A stretch of 6,768 nucleotides of DNA from an uncultured Bacillota bacterium (GTDB lineage: Bacteria > Bacillota_I > Bacilli_A > RF39 > UBA660): the NCBI GenBank assembly GCA_947168865.1, contig CAMVNN010000040.1:1-6768 (forward strand). Reading direction: 5' to 3'. The position numbers and the translations under genes are program-made. Position 1 is the stretch's first letter. The number at the start of each line of letters is the position of its first letter. Below are positions 1 through 5,224 of this stretch, in pieces. Under the pieces are notes generated by a model that was not told the DNA's origin, did no database searches, and saw nothing but the letters and a program-made list of their open reading frames with translations.

Positions 1-198
1 TATGTTATATATTAATAGGAATATTATGTATTCTTTAAATATTCCTAATATTATTGCGATAGTTGTTATTATAATTAGTTTTGATATTGTAAGATACAGT
101 CCTTCAAGTCCATATTTTATTTCTGCAAGTTTTGTTTTATCATAGTTCTTATTTTTTTTTATGATATCCATGCAGTTATCAATTATATAATTCTTCAT
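1..198 (-). CDS. agrB: AgrB-like accessory gene regulator protein, N-terminal part (cut by window edge)
   Basis: Sixty-six codons are open from an ATG at 198 down to base 1. The protein starts MKNYIIDNCMDIIKKN, followed by an EIKYGLEGLYL stretch (residues 26-36) and a hydrophobic helix ending in ILGIF (about 37-54), then a second hydrophobic stretch running off the edge. The [IK]xYGLE motif followed by a membrane helix is the typical opening of the AgrB family, the membrane cysteine protease that cuts and cyclises the AgrD autoinducer peptide. The catalytic His and Cys of the family lie further in and are outside the window, so activity cannot be judged. A GAGGTAGG ribosome-binding site (210-203) supports this start. 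An agrD, if present, would be expected downstream, beyond the left edge. The assignment comes from recognising the family pattern and was not searched. Confidence 0.8.
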   Translation of the reverse strand, partial: MKNYIIDNCMDIIKKNKNYDKTKLAEIKYGLEGLYLTISKLIIITTIAIILGIFKEYIIFLLIYNI

Positions 199-253
199 AT
201 TTCCTACCTCTGATGTCAGTATAATTGATTTTTTTGTCTAAATTTGAAGCCAT
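179..253 (-). CDS. Possible 24-aa leader peptide overlapping the agrB start
   Basis: A 24-codon ORF (MASNLDKKINYTDIRGRKYE, then four more residues and TGA) starts at ATG 253 and ends at 179, overlapping the first 20 bases of the agrB-like gene in another frame. It has its own good ribosome-binding site, AAAGGAAGA (269-261), ahead of the ATG. The agrB ribosome-binding site lies inside this ORF, so its translation could open or block agrB initiation (translational coupling); that is inference. The peptide is hydrophilic and has no cysteine, so it does not look like an AgrD precursor or a signal peptide. It is not recognised and could be chance, since short ORFs are common in AT-rich DNA; the ribosome-binding site and the overlap are the only support. 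Confidence 0.35.
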   Translation of the reverse strand: MASNLDKKINYTDIRGRKYEELYN

Positions 254-330
254 AATAAAATCTTCCTTTCTTGTGATATTAATAATTAATTTTTTGTTTA
301 TTGTTTTGTCTTTTTATGTTTGATTTTTTA

Positions 331-359
331 AGTTTAATGTTTTGTGCGAATTATGTCAA
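331..359 (-). promoter_or_regulatory. Predicted promoter of the leader ORF/agrB
   Basis: Reading the minus strand, a perfect TTGACA (359-354) is followed after 17 bases by TAAACT (336-331, 4 of 6 matches to TATAAT). Transcription would start near 324, giving a leader of about 70 nt to the small ORF and about 125 nt to agrB. The -35 hexamer lies within the span of the divergent csp promoter. Confidence 0.5.
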
Positions 360-377
360 AAAATGTCATAGTATAAT
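349..377 (+). promoter_or_regulatory. Predicted promoter of csp
   Basis: A perfect TATAAT lies at 372-377. No good -35 hexamer sits at the right distance (349-354 reads AATTAT), so this promoter may rely on an activator or on other contacts. Two copies of ATGTCA (353-358 and 363-368), exactly 10 bp apart, fill the spacer and could be a binding site on one face of the helix. The start of transcription would be near 384. Confidence 0.5.
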
Positions 378-383
378 AGTAAT

Positions 384-495
384 GTTGCACGGTAGAAATT
401 TGTCGAATTTTGATGTTTTGTTTTTGTTGAATTCACTGTGTTAAATGTTGTATATTTTTATTGTAAGCGATTTTACTAGAAGGGAGATTTATGAT
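384..495 (+). promoter_or_regulatory. Long 5' leader of csp, possible cold-responsive RNA structure
   Basis: If csp is transcribed from the TATAAT at 372-377, its leader is about 112 nt, far longer than the other leaders in this window. The first bases can pair at a distance: 387-393 (GCACGGT) with 435-441 (ACTGTGT), 7 bp including two G-U pairs, extended by AATT 397-400 with AATT 430-433. Long structured leaders that change fold with temperature are known for cold-shock mRNAs in other bacteria; a role here is inference from length, position and this weak pairing. Confidence 0.35.
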
Positions 496-708
496 ATGAA
501 AGGTAAAGTAAAATGGTTTAATAATGATAAGGGTTTTGGTTTTATTGAGTATAAGGAGGGTGAAGATATATTTGTTCATTATTCTTCTATACTTTCAAGT
601 GGGTATAAGACTTTGGTTGAAGGTCAATATGTTGAGTTTGAGTTAGTTAGAACTGATAAAGGTCTTCAGGCTAAGAATGTTGTTGAAATTAAAACTGCTT
701 TAGTATAG
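496..708 (+). CDS. csp: Cold-shock protein (CspA/CspB family)
   Basis: A 70-residue single cold-shock domain, the usual family length. It opens with MKGKVKWFNNDKGFGFI, containing the RNP1 motif (KGFGFI, residues 12-17), followed by RNP2 (IFVHYS, 25-30). The aromatic residues W7, F14, F16, F26, H28 and Y29 that stack on single-stranded RNA or DNA are all present. These proteins act in the cytoplasm as nucleic-acid chaperones that melt mRNA structure, often during cold or growth transitions. The start at 496 is chosen because family homology begins exactly there and GGGAG (482-486) lies 9 bases upstream; the frame is open back to an ATG at 445, but that extension has no family match or ribosome-binding site. 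The gene has its own promoter and a terminator that overlaps its last codons. Which paralogue it is cannot be told. Confidence 0.95.
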   Translation: MKGKVKWFNNDKGFGFIEYKEGEDIFVHYSSILSSGYKTLVEGQYVEFELVRTDKGLQAKNVVEIKTALV

Positions 709-721
709 TAGTTTTTTTTTT
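691..721 (+). terminator. Rho-independent terminator of csp, overlapping the stop codon
   Basis: AAAACTGC (691-698) pairs with GTAGTTTT (708-715), an 8-bp stem with one G-U pair and a 9-base loop, running into an uninterrupted T tract to 721. The left arm is coding sequence and the TAG stop (706-708) spans the loop and the first base of the right arm. Confidence 0.7.
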
Positions 722-760
722 GATATTTTTGTGAAATTTGTTTAATTGTCTTTTTATTAA

Positions 761-769
761 TGTTATAAT
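761..769 (+). promoter_or_regulatory. Extended -10 promoter of hpf
   Basis: TGTTATAAT is a perfect TGn extended -10 element; the -35 region 17 bp upstream (741-746, TTTAAT) is weak, as is usual for this promoter class. Transcription would begin near 776, which is the first base of the GGGAGG ribosome-binding site (776-781), leaving a leader of only about 14 nt. Confidence 0.6.
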
Positions 770-789
770 TATATTGGGAGGATGATATT

Positions 790-1311
790 ATGAAATTTAA
801 TATCCATGGAAAGAATATAGAGGTTACTGAAGCAATTAGAAGCTACATTGAATCTAAGATTGGTAGGGTTGAGAAGTATTTTAAAGATACTGATTTGACT
901 GCTACTGTAACTATTAGGGTTCGCGGTAAGGAGCAAATTGTTGAGGTTACTATTCCTGCAAGTAAGATGGTTTTAAGGGCTGAGGAGAAGCATAGTGATT
1001 TATATGCTGCTGTTGATTTAGTTTCTGATAAATTAGAAAGACAAATTCGAAAGAATAAGACTAAGGCTCGTAAGAACTTGAAGCAAACTATTATCTTTAA
1101 TGATTTTGACGTTGATGCGTCTGAAGATGTTGATGATAGTATTGTTAAAAGAAAGGTTATTGATACTAAACCTATGAGCGAGGAAGAGGCTATTTTACAA
1201 ATGGAGTTAATAGGTCATGATTTCTTCTTATTTAAAAATGATAAGACAAATGAGTTATGTGTTGTTTATAAACGTAAAGATAAAGGTTATGGTATTTTAG
1301 AGGCAAAATAA
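790..1311 (+). CDS. hpf: Long-form ribosome hibernation promoting factor
   Basis: This 173-aa protein has the two-domain architecture of long HPF. Residues 1 to about 100 form the HPF/RaiA (sigma-54 modulation) fold that sits in the tRNA/mRNA channel of the 30S subunit, with the basic helix around residues 82-98 (LERQIRKNKTKARKNLK). An acidic linker follows (104-117), then the C-terminal dimerisation domain (118-173) with the signature KPMSEEEAILQMELIGHDFF (127-146). In Firmicutes the long form joins two 70S ribosomes into inactive 100S dimers in stationary phase or stress. GGGAGG (776-781) lies 8 bases before the ATG. The neighbour order hpf-secA is conserved in Bacillota (yvyD/hpf-secA in Bacillus subtilis), but here each gene has its own promoter and a terminator separates them. 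GAG is favoured over GAA, unlike the genes downstream of secA. Confidence 0.97.
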   Translation: MKFNIHGKNIEVTEAIRSYIESKIGRVEKYFKDTDLTATVTIRVRGKEQIVEVTIPASKMVLRAEEKHSDLYAAVDLVSDKLERQIRKNKTKARKNLKQTIIFNDFDVDASEDVDDSIVKRKVIDTKPMSEEEAILQMELIGHDFFLFKNDKTNELCVVYKRKDKGYGILEAK

Positions 1312-1326
1312 ATTTTTGCCTTTTTT
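1301..1326 (+). terminator. Rho-independent terminator of hpf, overlapping the stop codon
   Basis: GGCAAAA (1302-1308) pairs perfectly with TTTTGCC (1314-1320) around a 5-base loop, extended by A1301-T1321, followed by TTTTTT (1321-1326). The left arm encodes the last residues and the TAA stop (1309-1311) forms the loop. Confidence 0.85.
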
Positions 1327-1365
1327 GTTTAAATTACTAGGATTTTTCTTATTTTTTTGATAAAA

Positions 1366-1371
1366 TATACT
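1366..1371 (+). promoter_or_regulatory. Possible -10 element of secA
   Basis: TATACT matches the sigma-A -10 in 5 of 6 positions. No convincing -35 is present; the region at 1343-1348 is a pyrimidine run. Transcription would start near 1378, about 18 nt before the start codon. The hpf terminator directly upstream makes a separate secA promoter likely, but its exact site is uncertain. Confidence 0.4.
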
Positions 1372-1395
1372 ATGTATTAGAAAAGGAGAATCGAA

Positions 1396-3885
1396 ATGAA
1401 GCTTTTTAAGAAAATATTTGATCATGAATATAAAGAGTTACAGAAGTTTGAAAGTATTGCTCGTGAGATAGATGCTTTAGATTCTGAATATAGTAAATTA
1501 AGTGATGAGGAGTTACAACATAAAACTGTTGAGTTTAAGGAAAGACTTGCTAATGGGGAAACTTTAGAGGATATTAAGGTTGAGGCTTTTGCGACTGTTC
1601 GTGAGGCTGCTTATCGTACTATTGGTGAGAAACCTTTCTTCGTTCAAATTTTAGGTGGTTTAGCAATTCATTATGGTAATATTGCTGAAATGAAAACTGG
1701 TGAAGGTAAAACTTTAACTTGTACTATGCCTGCTTATTTGAATGCATTAACTGGTGAGGGTGTTCATATTGTTACTGTTAATGAATACTTAGTTGGTGTA
1801 GCTGCTGATTGGATGGGTAAGGTTTATAATTTTTTAGGTCTTACTGTTGGTAAAAATTATAGGGATTCTTCTATTGAAGAGAAGAAGGAAGCTTATAATT
1901 CTGATATTATGTATTCTACTAATAATGAAATTGGCTTCGATTATTTAAGGGATAACATGGTTATTAGGGCTAGTGATCGTGTTATGAGACCGTTTAATTT
2001 TGTTATTGTGGATGAAGTTGACTCTATTTTAATTGATGAGGCTAGAACTCCATTAATTATTTCTGGTGGTTCTATGCATTCGGCTAATTTATATAAGCAA
2101 GCTGATAGTTTTGCGAAAAAGTTGCATGAAAATGATGGCTATGTTTATGATGAAAAGTTAAAGGCTGTTACTCTTGATGATAAGGGTGTTAATGAGGCTG
2201 AGAAGTATTTTAGAGTTAATAATTTATATGATATTAATAATTCAACTTTAGTTCATTTTATTAATCAAGCACTTCGAGCTAATTTTGCAATGAAGAAGGA
2301 TTTTGATTATGTTGTTGAAAATGGAGAAGTTATTATAGTTGATCCATTTACTGGTCGTTTAATGAAGGGTCGTAATTATTCTGATGGATTACATCAAGCT
2401 ATTGAGGCTAAAGAGGGTGTTCAAATCCAAGAGGAAACTAAGACTTTAGCGACTATTACTTTCCAAAATTTATTTAGAATGTATAAGAAGATTTCTGGTA
2501 TGACTGGTACTGCTAAGACTGAAGAAGAGGAATTTAGAGATATTTATAACATGTATGTTATTCAAATTCCTACTAATAAGCCTGTAATTCGTGAAGATTT
2601 TGGAGATTTATTATTTGCCACTAAAAAAGGTAAGTATAAGGCTATTGTTAACGAGATTAAAGAAAGACATGCAAAGGGACAACCAGTATTGGTTGGTACT
2701 ATTGCTGTTGAAACAAGTGAATTGTTATCTGAAATGTTAAAGAAGGAACATGTTCCTCATGAAGTATTAAATGCTAAGAATCATGCTCGTGAGGCTGAAA
2801 TTATTGCTAAGGCTGGTGAAAAGGGAGCTGTTACTATTGCTACTAATATGGCTGGTCGTGGTACAGATATTAAATTAACTGATGAAGTTAAGGAACTTGG
2901 TGGTTTAGCTGTTATTGGTACTGAACGTCATGAGTCTCGTCGTATTGATAATCAGTTAAGAGGTCGTTCTGGTCGTCAAGGTGATCCTGGATTTTCTCAA
3001 TTCTGTGTTTCTTTTGAAGATGATTTATTAGTTCGTTTTGGTACTGATAGAGCTAAGATGATTTTACAACGTGTTGGTTTTACTGATGATATGTCTATTA
3101 GAAATAAGATGTTATCTTCTTCTGTTGAGACTGCTCAAAAAAGAATTGAAGGTAATAATTATGATATGAGAAAGACTATTTTACAATATGATGATGTCAT
3201 TAATAAACAAAGAGAAGCAATTTACTCTATGCGTAATGAGATATTAGATACTGATGATATTCATAGTGTTGTTGTTGAGTCTATTAAGAATTATGTTTCT
3301 GCTTTAGTTGAGGATCATTTAGCTCCAGAAGGATATTTAACTTTAAATGATATTACTGAGATTCTTGAGTCGATTAATCAAGTTGTTAAGAATGATGTAA
3401 AAGTTGAAGATTTAGATGATCAAACTGTTGAAAGTGTTACTAATGTTTTAACAGATAAGGTTTTATCTGAGTATGAAGAAAAATTATCAAGTATTCCTAG
3501 TGAAATTGTTTCTGAATTTGAAAGAGCTATTTCTTTAAGAGTTATGGATACTCACTGGATGGAACATATTAATACTATGAGTATTCTTAAGGAAGGTATT
3601 CATTTAAGAGGATATGCTCAAGAAAATCCATTACGTGCATATACTACTGAAGGTTATGAATTATTTGAAGATTTATTAGATACTATTGATAAAGAAACTA
3701 CTATGTTCTTACTTAAGGCAGAAGTTAGACAAAATGCTGAAAGAAAAGAAGTAGCAAAGGGTAAAGCAGCTGATGATGAAAGTAAGGTAGCTAAGAAAAC
3801 TCCAAAGAAGAGTACTAAAGTAGGCCGTAATGATCCATGTCCATGTGGCAGTGGTAAAAAATATAAACAATGTTGTGGTAAATAA
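1396..3885 (+). CDS. secA: Protein translocase ATPase SecA
   Basis: SecA is the ATPase motor that pushes unfolded preproteins through the SecYEG channel. The 829-aa length is normal. Visible in order: Q-motif Gln84; Walker A MKTGEGKT (99-106); Walker B DEVD (206-209) followed by the DEARTPLIISG signature; the preprotein cross-linking region, then PFTGR (317-321); GMTGTA (368-373); second ATPase-domain motifs NMAGRGTDI (484-492) and RRIDNQLRGRSGRQGD (515-530); the helical scaffold/wing region with MDTHWMEHI (717-725) and IHLRGYAQENPLRAY (735-749); a Lys-rich linker (785-809); and a zinc-binding SEC-C tail with C815, C817, C826 and C827, which contacts SecB-like partners or ribosomes. AAGGAG (1383-1388) lies 7 bases before the ATG. 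Odd points: the Arg-Asp pair of motif Ia (NEYLxxRD) is replaced by Val135-Ala136, and Glu codons shift from GAG-rich to almost all GAA towards the 3' end. prfB, which often follows secA, is absent. Confidence 0.99.
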   Translation: MKLFKKIFDHEYKELQKFESIAREIDALDSEYSKLSDEELQHKTVEFKERLANGETLEDIKVEAFATVREAAYRTIGEKPFFVQILGGLAIHYGNIAEMKTGEGKTLTCTMPAYLNALTGEGVHIVTVNEYLVGVAADWMGKVYNFLGLTVGKNYRDSSIEEKKEAYNSDIMYSTNNEIGFDYLRDNMVIRASDRVMRPFNFVIVDEVDSILIDEARTPLIISGGSMHSANLYKQADSFAKKLHENDGYVYDEKLKAVTLDDKGVNEAEKYFRVNNLYDINNSTLVHFINQALRANFAMKKDFDYVVENGEVIIVDPFTGRLMKGRNYSDGLHQAIEAKEGVQIQEETKTLATITFQNLFRMYKKISGMTGTAKTEEEEFRDIYNMYVIQIPTNKPVIREDFGDLLFATKKGKYKAIVNEIKERHAKGQPVLVGTIAVETSELLSEMLKKEHVPHEVLNAKNHAREAEIIAKAGEKGAVTIATNMAGRGTDIKLTDEVKELGGLAVIGTERHESRRIDNQLRGRSGRQGDPGFSQFCVSFEDDLLVRFGTDRAKMILQRVGFTDDMSIRNKMLSSSVETAQKRIEGNNYDMRKTILQYDDVINKQREAIYSMRNEILDTDDIHSVVVESIKNYVSALVEDHLAPEGYLTLNDITEILESINQVVKNDVKVEDLDDQTVESVTNVLTDKVLSEYEEKLSSIPSEIVSEFERAISLRVMDTHWMEHINTMSILKEGIHLRGYAQENPLRAYTTEGYELFEDLLDTIDKETTMFLLKAEVRQNAERKEVAKGKAADDESKVAKKTPKKSTKVGRNDPCPCGSGKKYKQCCGK

Positions 3886-3926
3886 AGCCTCAAAGCCCTA
3901 TAAATAAAGGGTTTACGAGGCTTTTT
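3884..3926 (+). terminator. Strong rho-independent terminator of secA
   Basis: AAAGCCTC (3884-3891) pairs perfectly with GAGGCTTT (3917-3924). An inner stem of CCCT (3896-3899) with AGGG (3908-3911), continued by AAA with TTT across a bulged G3895, extends the hairpin. The outer right arm ends in TTTTT (3922-3926). The hairpin starts within the TAA stop codon (3883-3885), so the secA message ends here and the downstream genes form a separate unit. Confidence 0.92.
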
Positions 3927-3933
3927 CTTATTT

Positions 3934-3953
3934 AAAAAAATTGTAATTTTTTT
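3934..3953 (+). repeat. A/T-only inverted repeat after the secA terminator
   Basis: AAAAAAATT (3934-3942) and AATTTTTTT (3945-3953) are perfect inverted repeats separated by GT. It could act as a backup hairpin ending in a T tract, or simply reflect A and T runs in AT-rich DNA. It lies in the roughly 215-base gap between secA and the next gene, which otherwise holds only a short palindrome (4005-4019) and the downstream promoter. Confidence 0.3.
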
Positions 3954-4004
3954 CAAAAAAGTGCCTCTACATACGTTTTTAATTATTAAAAAAAGGAATA
4001 AATT

Positions 4005-4019
4005 TTCTTATTATAAGAA
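4005..4019. repeat. Short palindrome in the secA-envelope operon gap
   Basis: TTCTTA (4005-4010) and TAAGAA (4014-4019) are perfect inverted repeats around a 3-base centre, giving a 15-bp dyad about 75 bases upstream of the operon's -10 element. The symmetry and position would suit an operator, but its distance from the promoter and the AT-rich background keep this tentative. Confidence 0.3.
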
Positions 4020-4069
4020 CTTAATATAGTAATCTTACAATTTAAAATTATAATAAATTTTATCATTTT

Positions 4070-4099
4070 TTGTGTAGTTTTTTCCTTTTATGATATAAT
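4070..4099 (+). promoter_or_regulatory. Extended -10 promoter of the two-gene envelope operon
   Basis: TGATATAAT (4091-4099) is a perfect TGn extended -10. TTGTGT (4070-4075) lies 18 bp upstream as a half-matching -35. Transcription would start near 4106, giving a leader of about 36 nt that contains AAAAGGAG. Confidence 0.6.
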
Positions 4100-4141
4100 G
4101 AATATAGTATAGGAAAAATATGTTAGAAAAGGAGTTTTTTT

Positions 4142-5206
4142 ATGGAAGAAAAAAACATCGAAGTTGTAAAACAAAAATTAAAACAGGACAATGAAAAACC
4201 GTTTTATAAAAAATGGTGGTTTGTTGTAGGAACTATAGTATTAATTATTGTCGTATTTAACACAATATCTAATGGCAACAATAAGACAAAATGGTCTGAA
4301 TTAGAATTAGGTAAATATATACCTGAAGCAAAGAAAGGAAAAATTGATGTAGGATCAAATCTTGATGATTATCTTTCTATGTCAATAGAAAATGTTTCAA
4401 AATCATATTATCAAGAGTATAAAAATGATTGTATTAAAATGGGTTATACAGTTGAAAGTAAAAGTAATGGCGATAGATATGAAGCATTTAATAATGACGG
4501 ATATGAATTAAGCTTATCATACATTAGTGATGATATATGGATTATATTACAAGCATCAGAAGAAATGAAAGAAATTGAGTGGACTTCACAAGGACTTAGT
4601 GCAATGCTTCCTAAACCAAGTTCGACTTATGGTAAGATTGTTTCAGATAGTAGTAATAGTTTTAGAGTGCATATTGGGAAAACGACAATTGATGAGTTTA
4701 ATAAATATGTTACTGAGTGTCAAAATAAAGGATTTAATGTTGATTATAATAAGCAAGAAGAGAATTATTATGCAAAAAATTCAGATGGATATAGATTAAG
4801 TGTTAATTATCTAGGATTTAATACTATAGATATTTTAATTCAAGTACCAGAAAAAAAAGAAGATTCAAAAGAAGAAACAAATAATTCTAAAGTTGAGGAA
4901 CAACAAAAAAATGAAACATCTACAAATAATAACAATAATAGTAATGAAATCAGAAAAGAATTTAAAGATGCAATGGATAGTTATGAAAAATATATGGATG
5001 AATATGTTGCATTTATGAAAAAATATAATGCCAATCCATCAGATATGTCTTTATTAAATGATTATGGTAAAATGTTGGAAAAATATAATCAATTTACAAA
5101 AGATTTTGAAAAATGGAAAGATAATGACCTAAATACCGTTGAAACATCATATTATTTAGATGTTCAAACGAGAGTTACTAAAAAATTGCTTGAAGTGGCT
5201 AATTAA
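4142..5206 (+). CDS. Membrane-anchored surface protein with tandem duplicated domains, DUF6591-like C-terminus
   Basis: The 354-aa protein has a Lys-rich cytoplasmic start (1-24), one membrane helix (about 25-43, WWFVVGTIVLIIVVFNTIS) and, by the positive-inside rule, an extracellular remainder. Two related domains follow, about residues 51-139 and 147-235; each opens with Trp and contains a YxAxNxDGYxLSxxY motif (113-127 and 209-223). The only two cysteines, C97 and C193, occupy equivalent positions 96 residues apart. A charged, Asn-rich linker (236-268) leads to a helical C-terminal domain (269-354; EFKDAMDSYEKYMDEY, then TRVTKKLLEV near the end). From memory this arrangement resembles DUF6591 proteins of gut Firmicutes, whose function I do not know; no search was run. 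AAAAGGAG (4127-4134) lies 7 bases before the ATG. It is the first gene of an operon with the polytopic protein downstream. GAA and AAA codons dominate, unlike hpf and early secA. Confidence 0.8.
   Translation: MEEKNIEVVKQKLKQDNEKPFYKKWWFVVGTIVLIIVVFNTISNGNNKTKWSELELGKYIPEAKKGKIDVGSNLDDYLSMSIENVSKSYYQEYKNDCIKMGYTVESKSNGDRYEAFNNDGYELSLSYISDDIWIILQASEEMKEIEWTSQGLSAMLPKPSSTYGKIVSDSSNSFRVHIGKTTIDEFNKYVTECQNKGFNVDYNKQEENYYAKNSDGYRLSVNYLGFNTIDILIQVPEKKEDSKEETNNSKVEEQQKNETSTNNNNNSNEIRKEFKDAMDSYEKYMDEYVAFMKKYNANPSDMSLLNDYGKMLEKYNQFTKDFEKWKDNDLNTVETSYYLDVQTRVTKKLLEVAN
4292..4846 (+). repeat. Internal tandem domain duplication within the first envelope gene
   Basis: Residues 51-139 (4292-4558) and 147-235 (4580-4846) align with a constant offset of 96 over the conserved points: Trp51/Trp147, Cys97/Cys193, Gly101/Gly197, and NxDGY at 117-121/213-217. 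The two copies have diverged strongly at the DNA level, so the duplication is old. The repeat is visible in the protein, not as a direct DNA repeat. Confidence 0.75.
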
Positions 5207-5224
5207 TGGTTAGGAGTATAAAAA

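Noticed and set aside
179..253. Reading the small ORF upstream of agrB as an AgrD autoinducer precursor
   Set aside because: It has no cysteine or serine in a ring-forming context, no amphipathic leader and no acidic C-terminal tail, and AgrD is normally downstream of agrB.
199..440. Riboswitch or small RNA in the agrB-csp gap
   Set aside because: Apart from the two promoters, the small ORF and the csp leader, no conserved riboswitch core or terminator hairpin was seen.
445..495. 17-codon N-terminal extension of the cold-shock protein
   Set aside because: The family starts exactly at MKGKVKWF, the extension has no ribosome-binding site, and GGGAG sits ahead of the ATG at 496.
3654..3956. 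100-codon open frame on the minus strand over the end of secA
   Set aside because: It lies opposite conserved secA coding sequence including the zinc tail, runs through the secA terminator, and has no family resemblance; it is an antisense shadow.
4120..4194. Short ORF starting at ATG 4120, overlapping the first envelope gene
   Set aside because: It has only a weak AGGAAA ahead of it, overlaps the true ribosome-binding site and encodes a lysine-rich stretch read out of frame.
4575..4799. 74-codon open frame inside the first envelope gene
   Set aside because: It is in another frame of a gene with clear domain repeats and has no ribosome-binding site of its own.
4920..4946. AAT/AAC-rich run as a phase-variable microsatellite
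   Set aside because: It is an imperfect Asn/Ser codon mix in a protein linker, with no uniform repeat unit long enough to suggest slippage.
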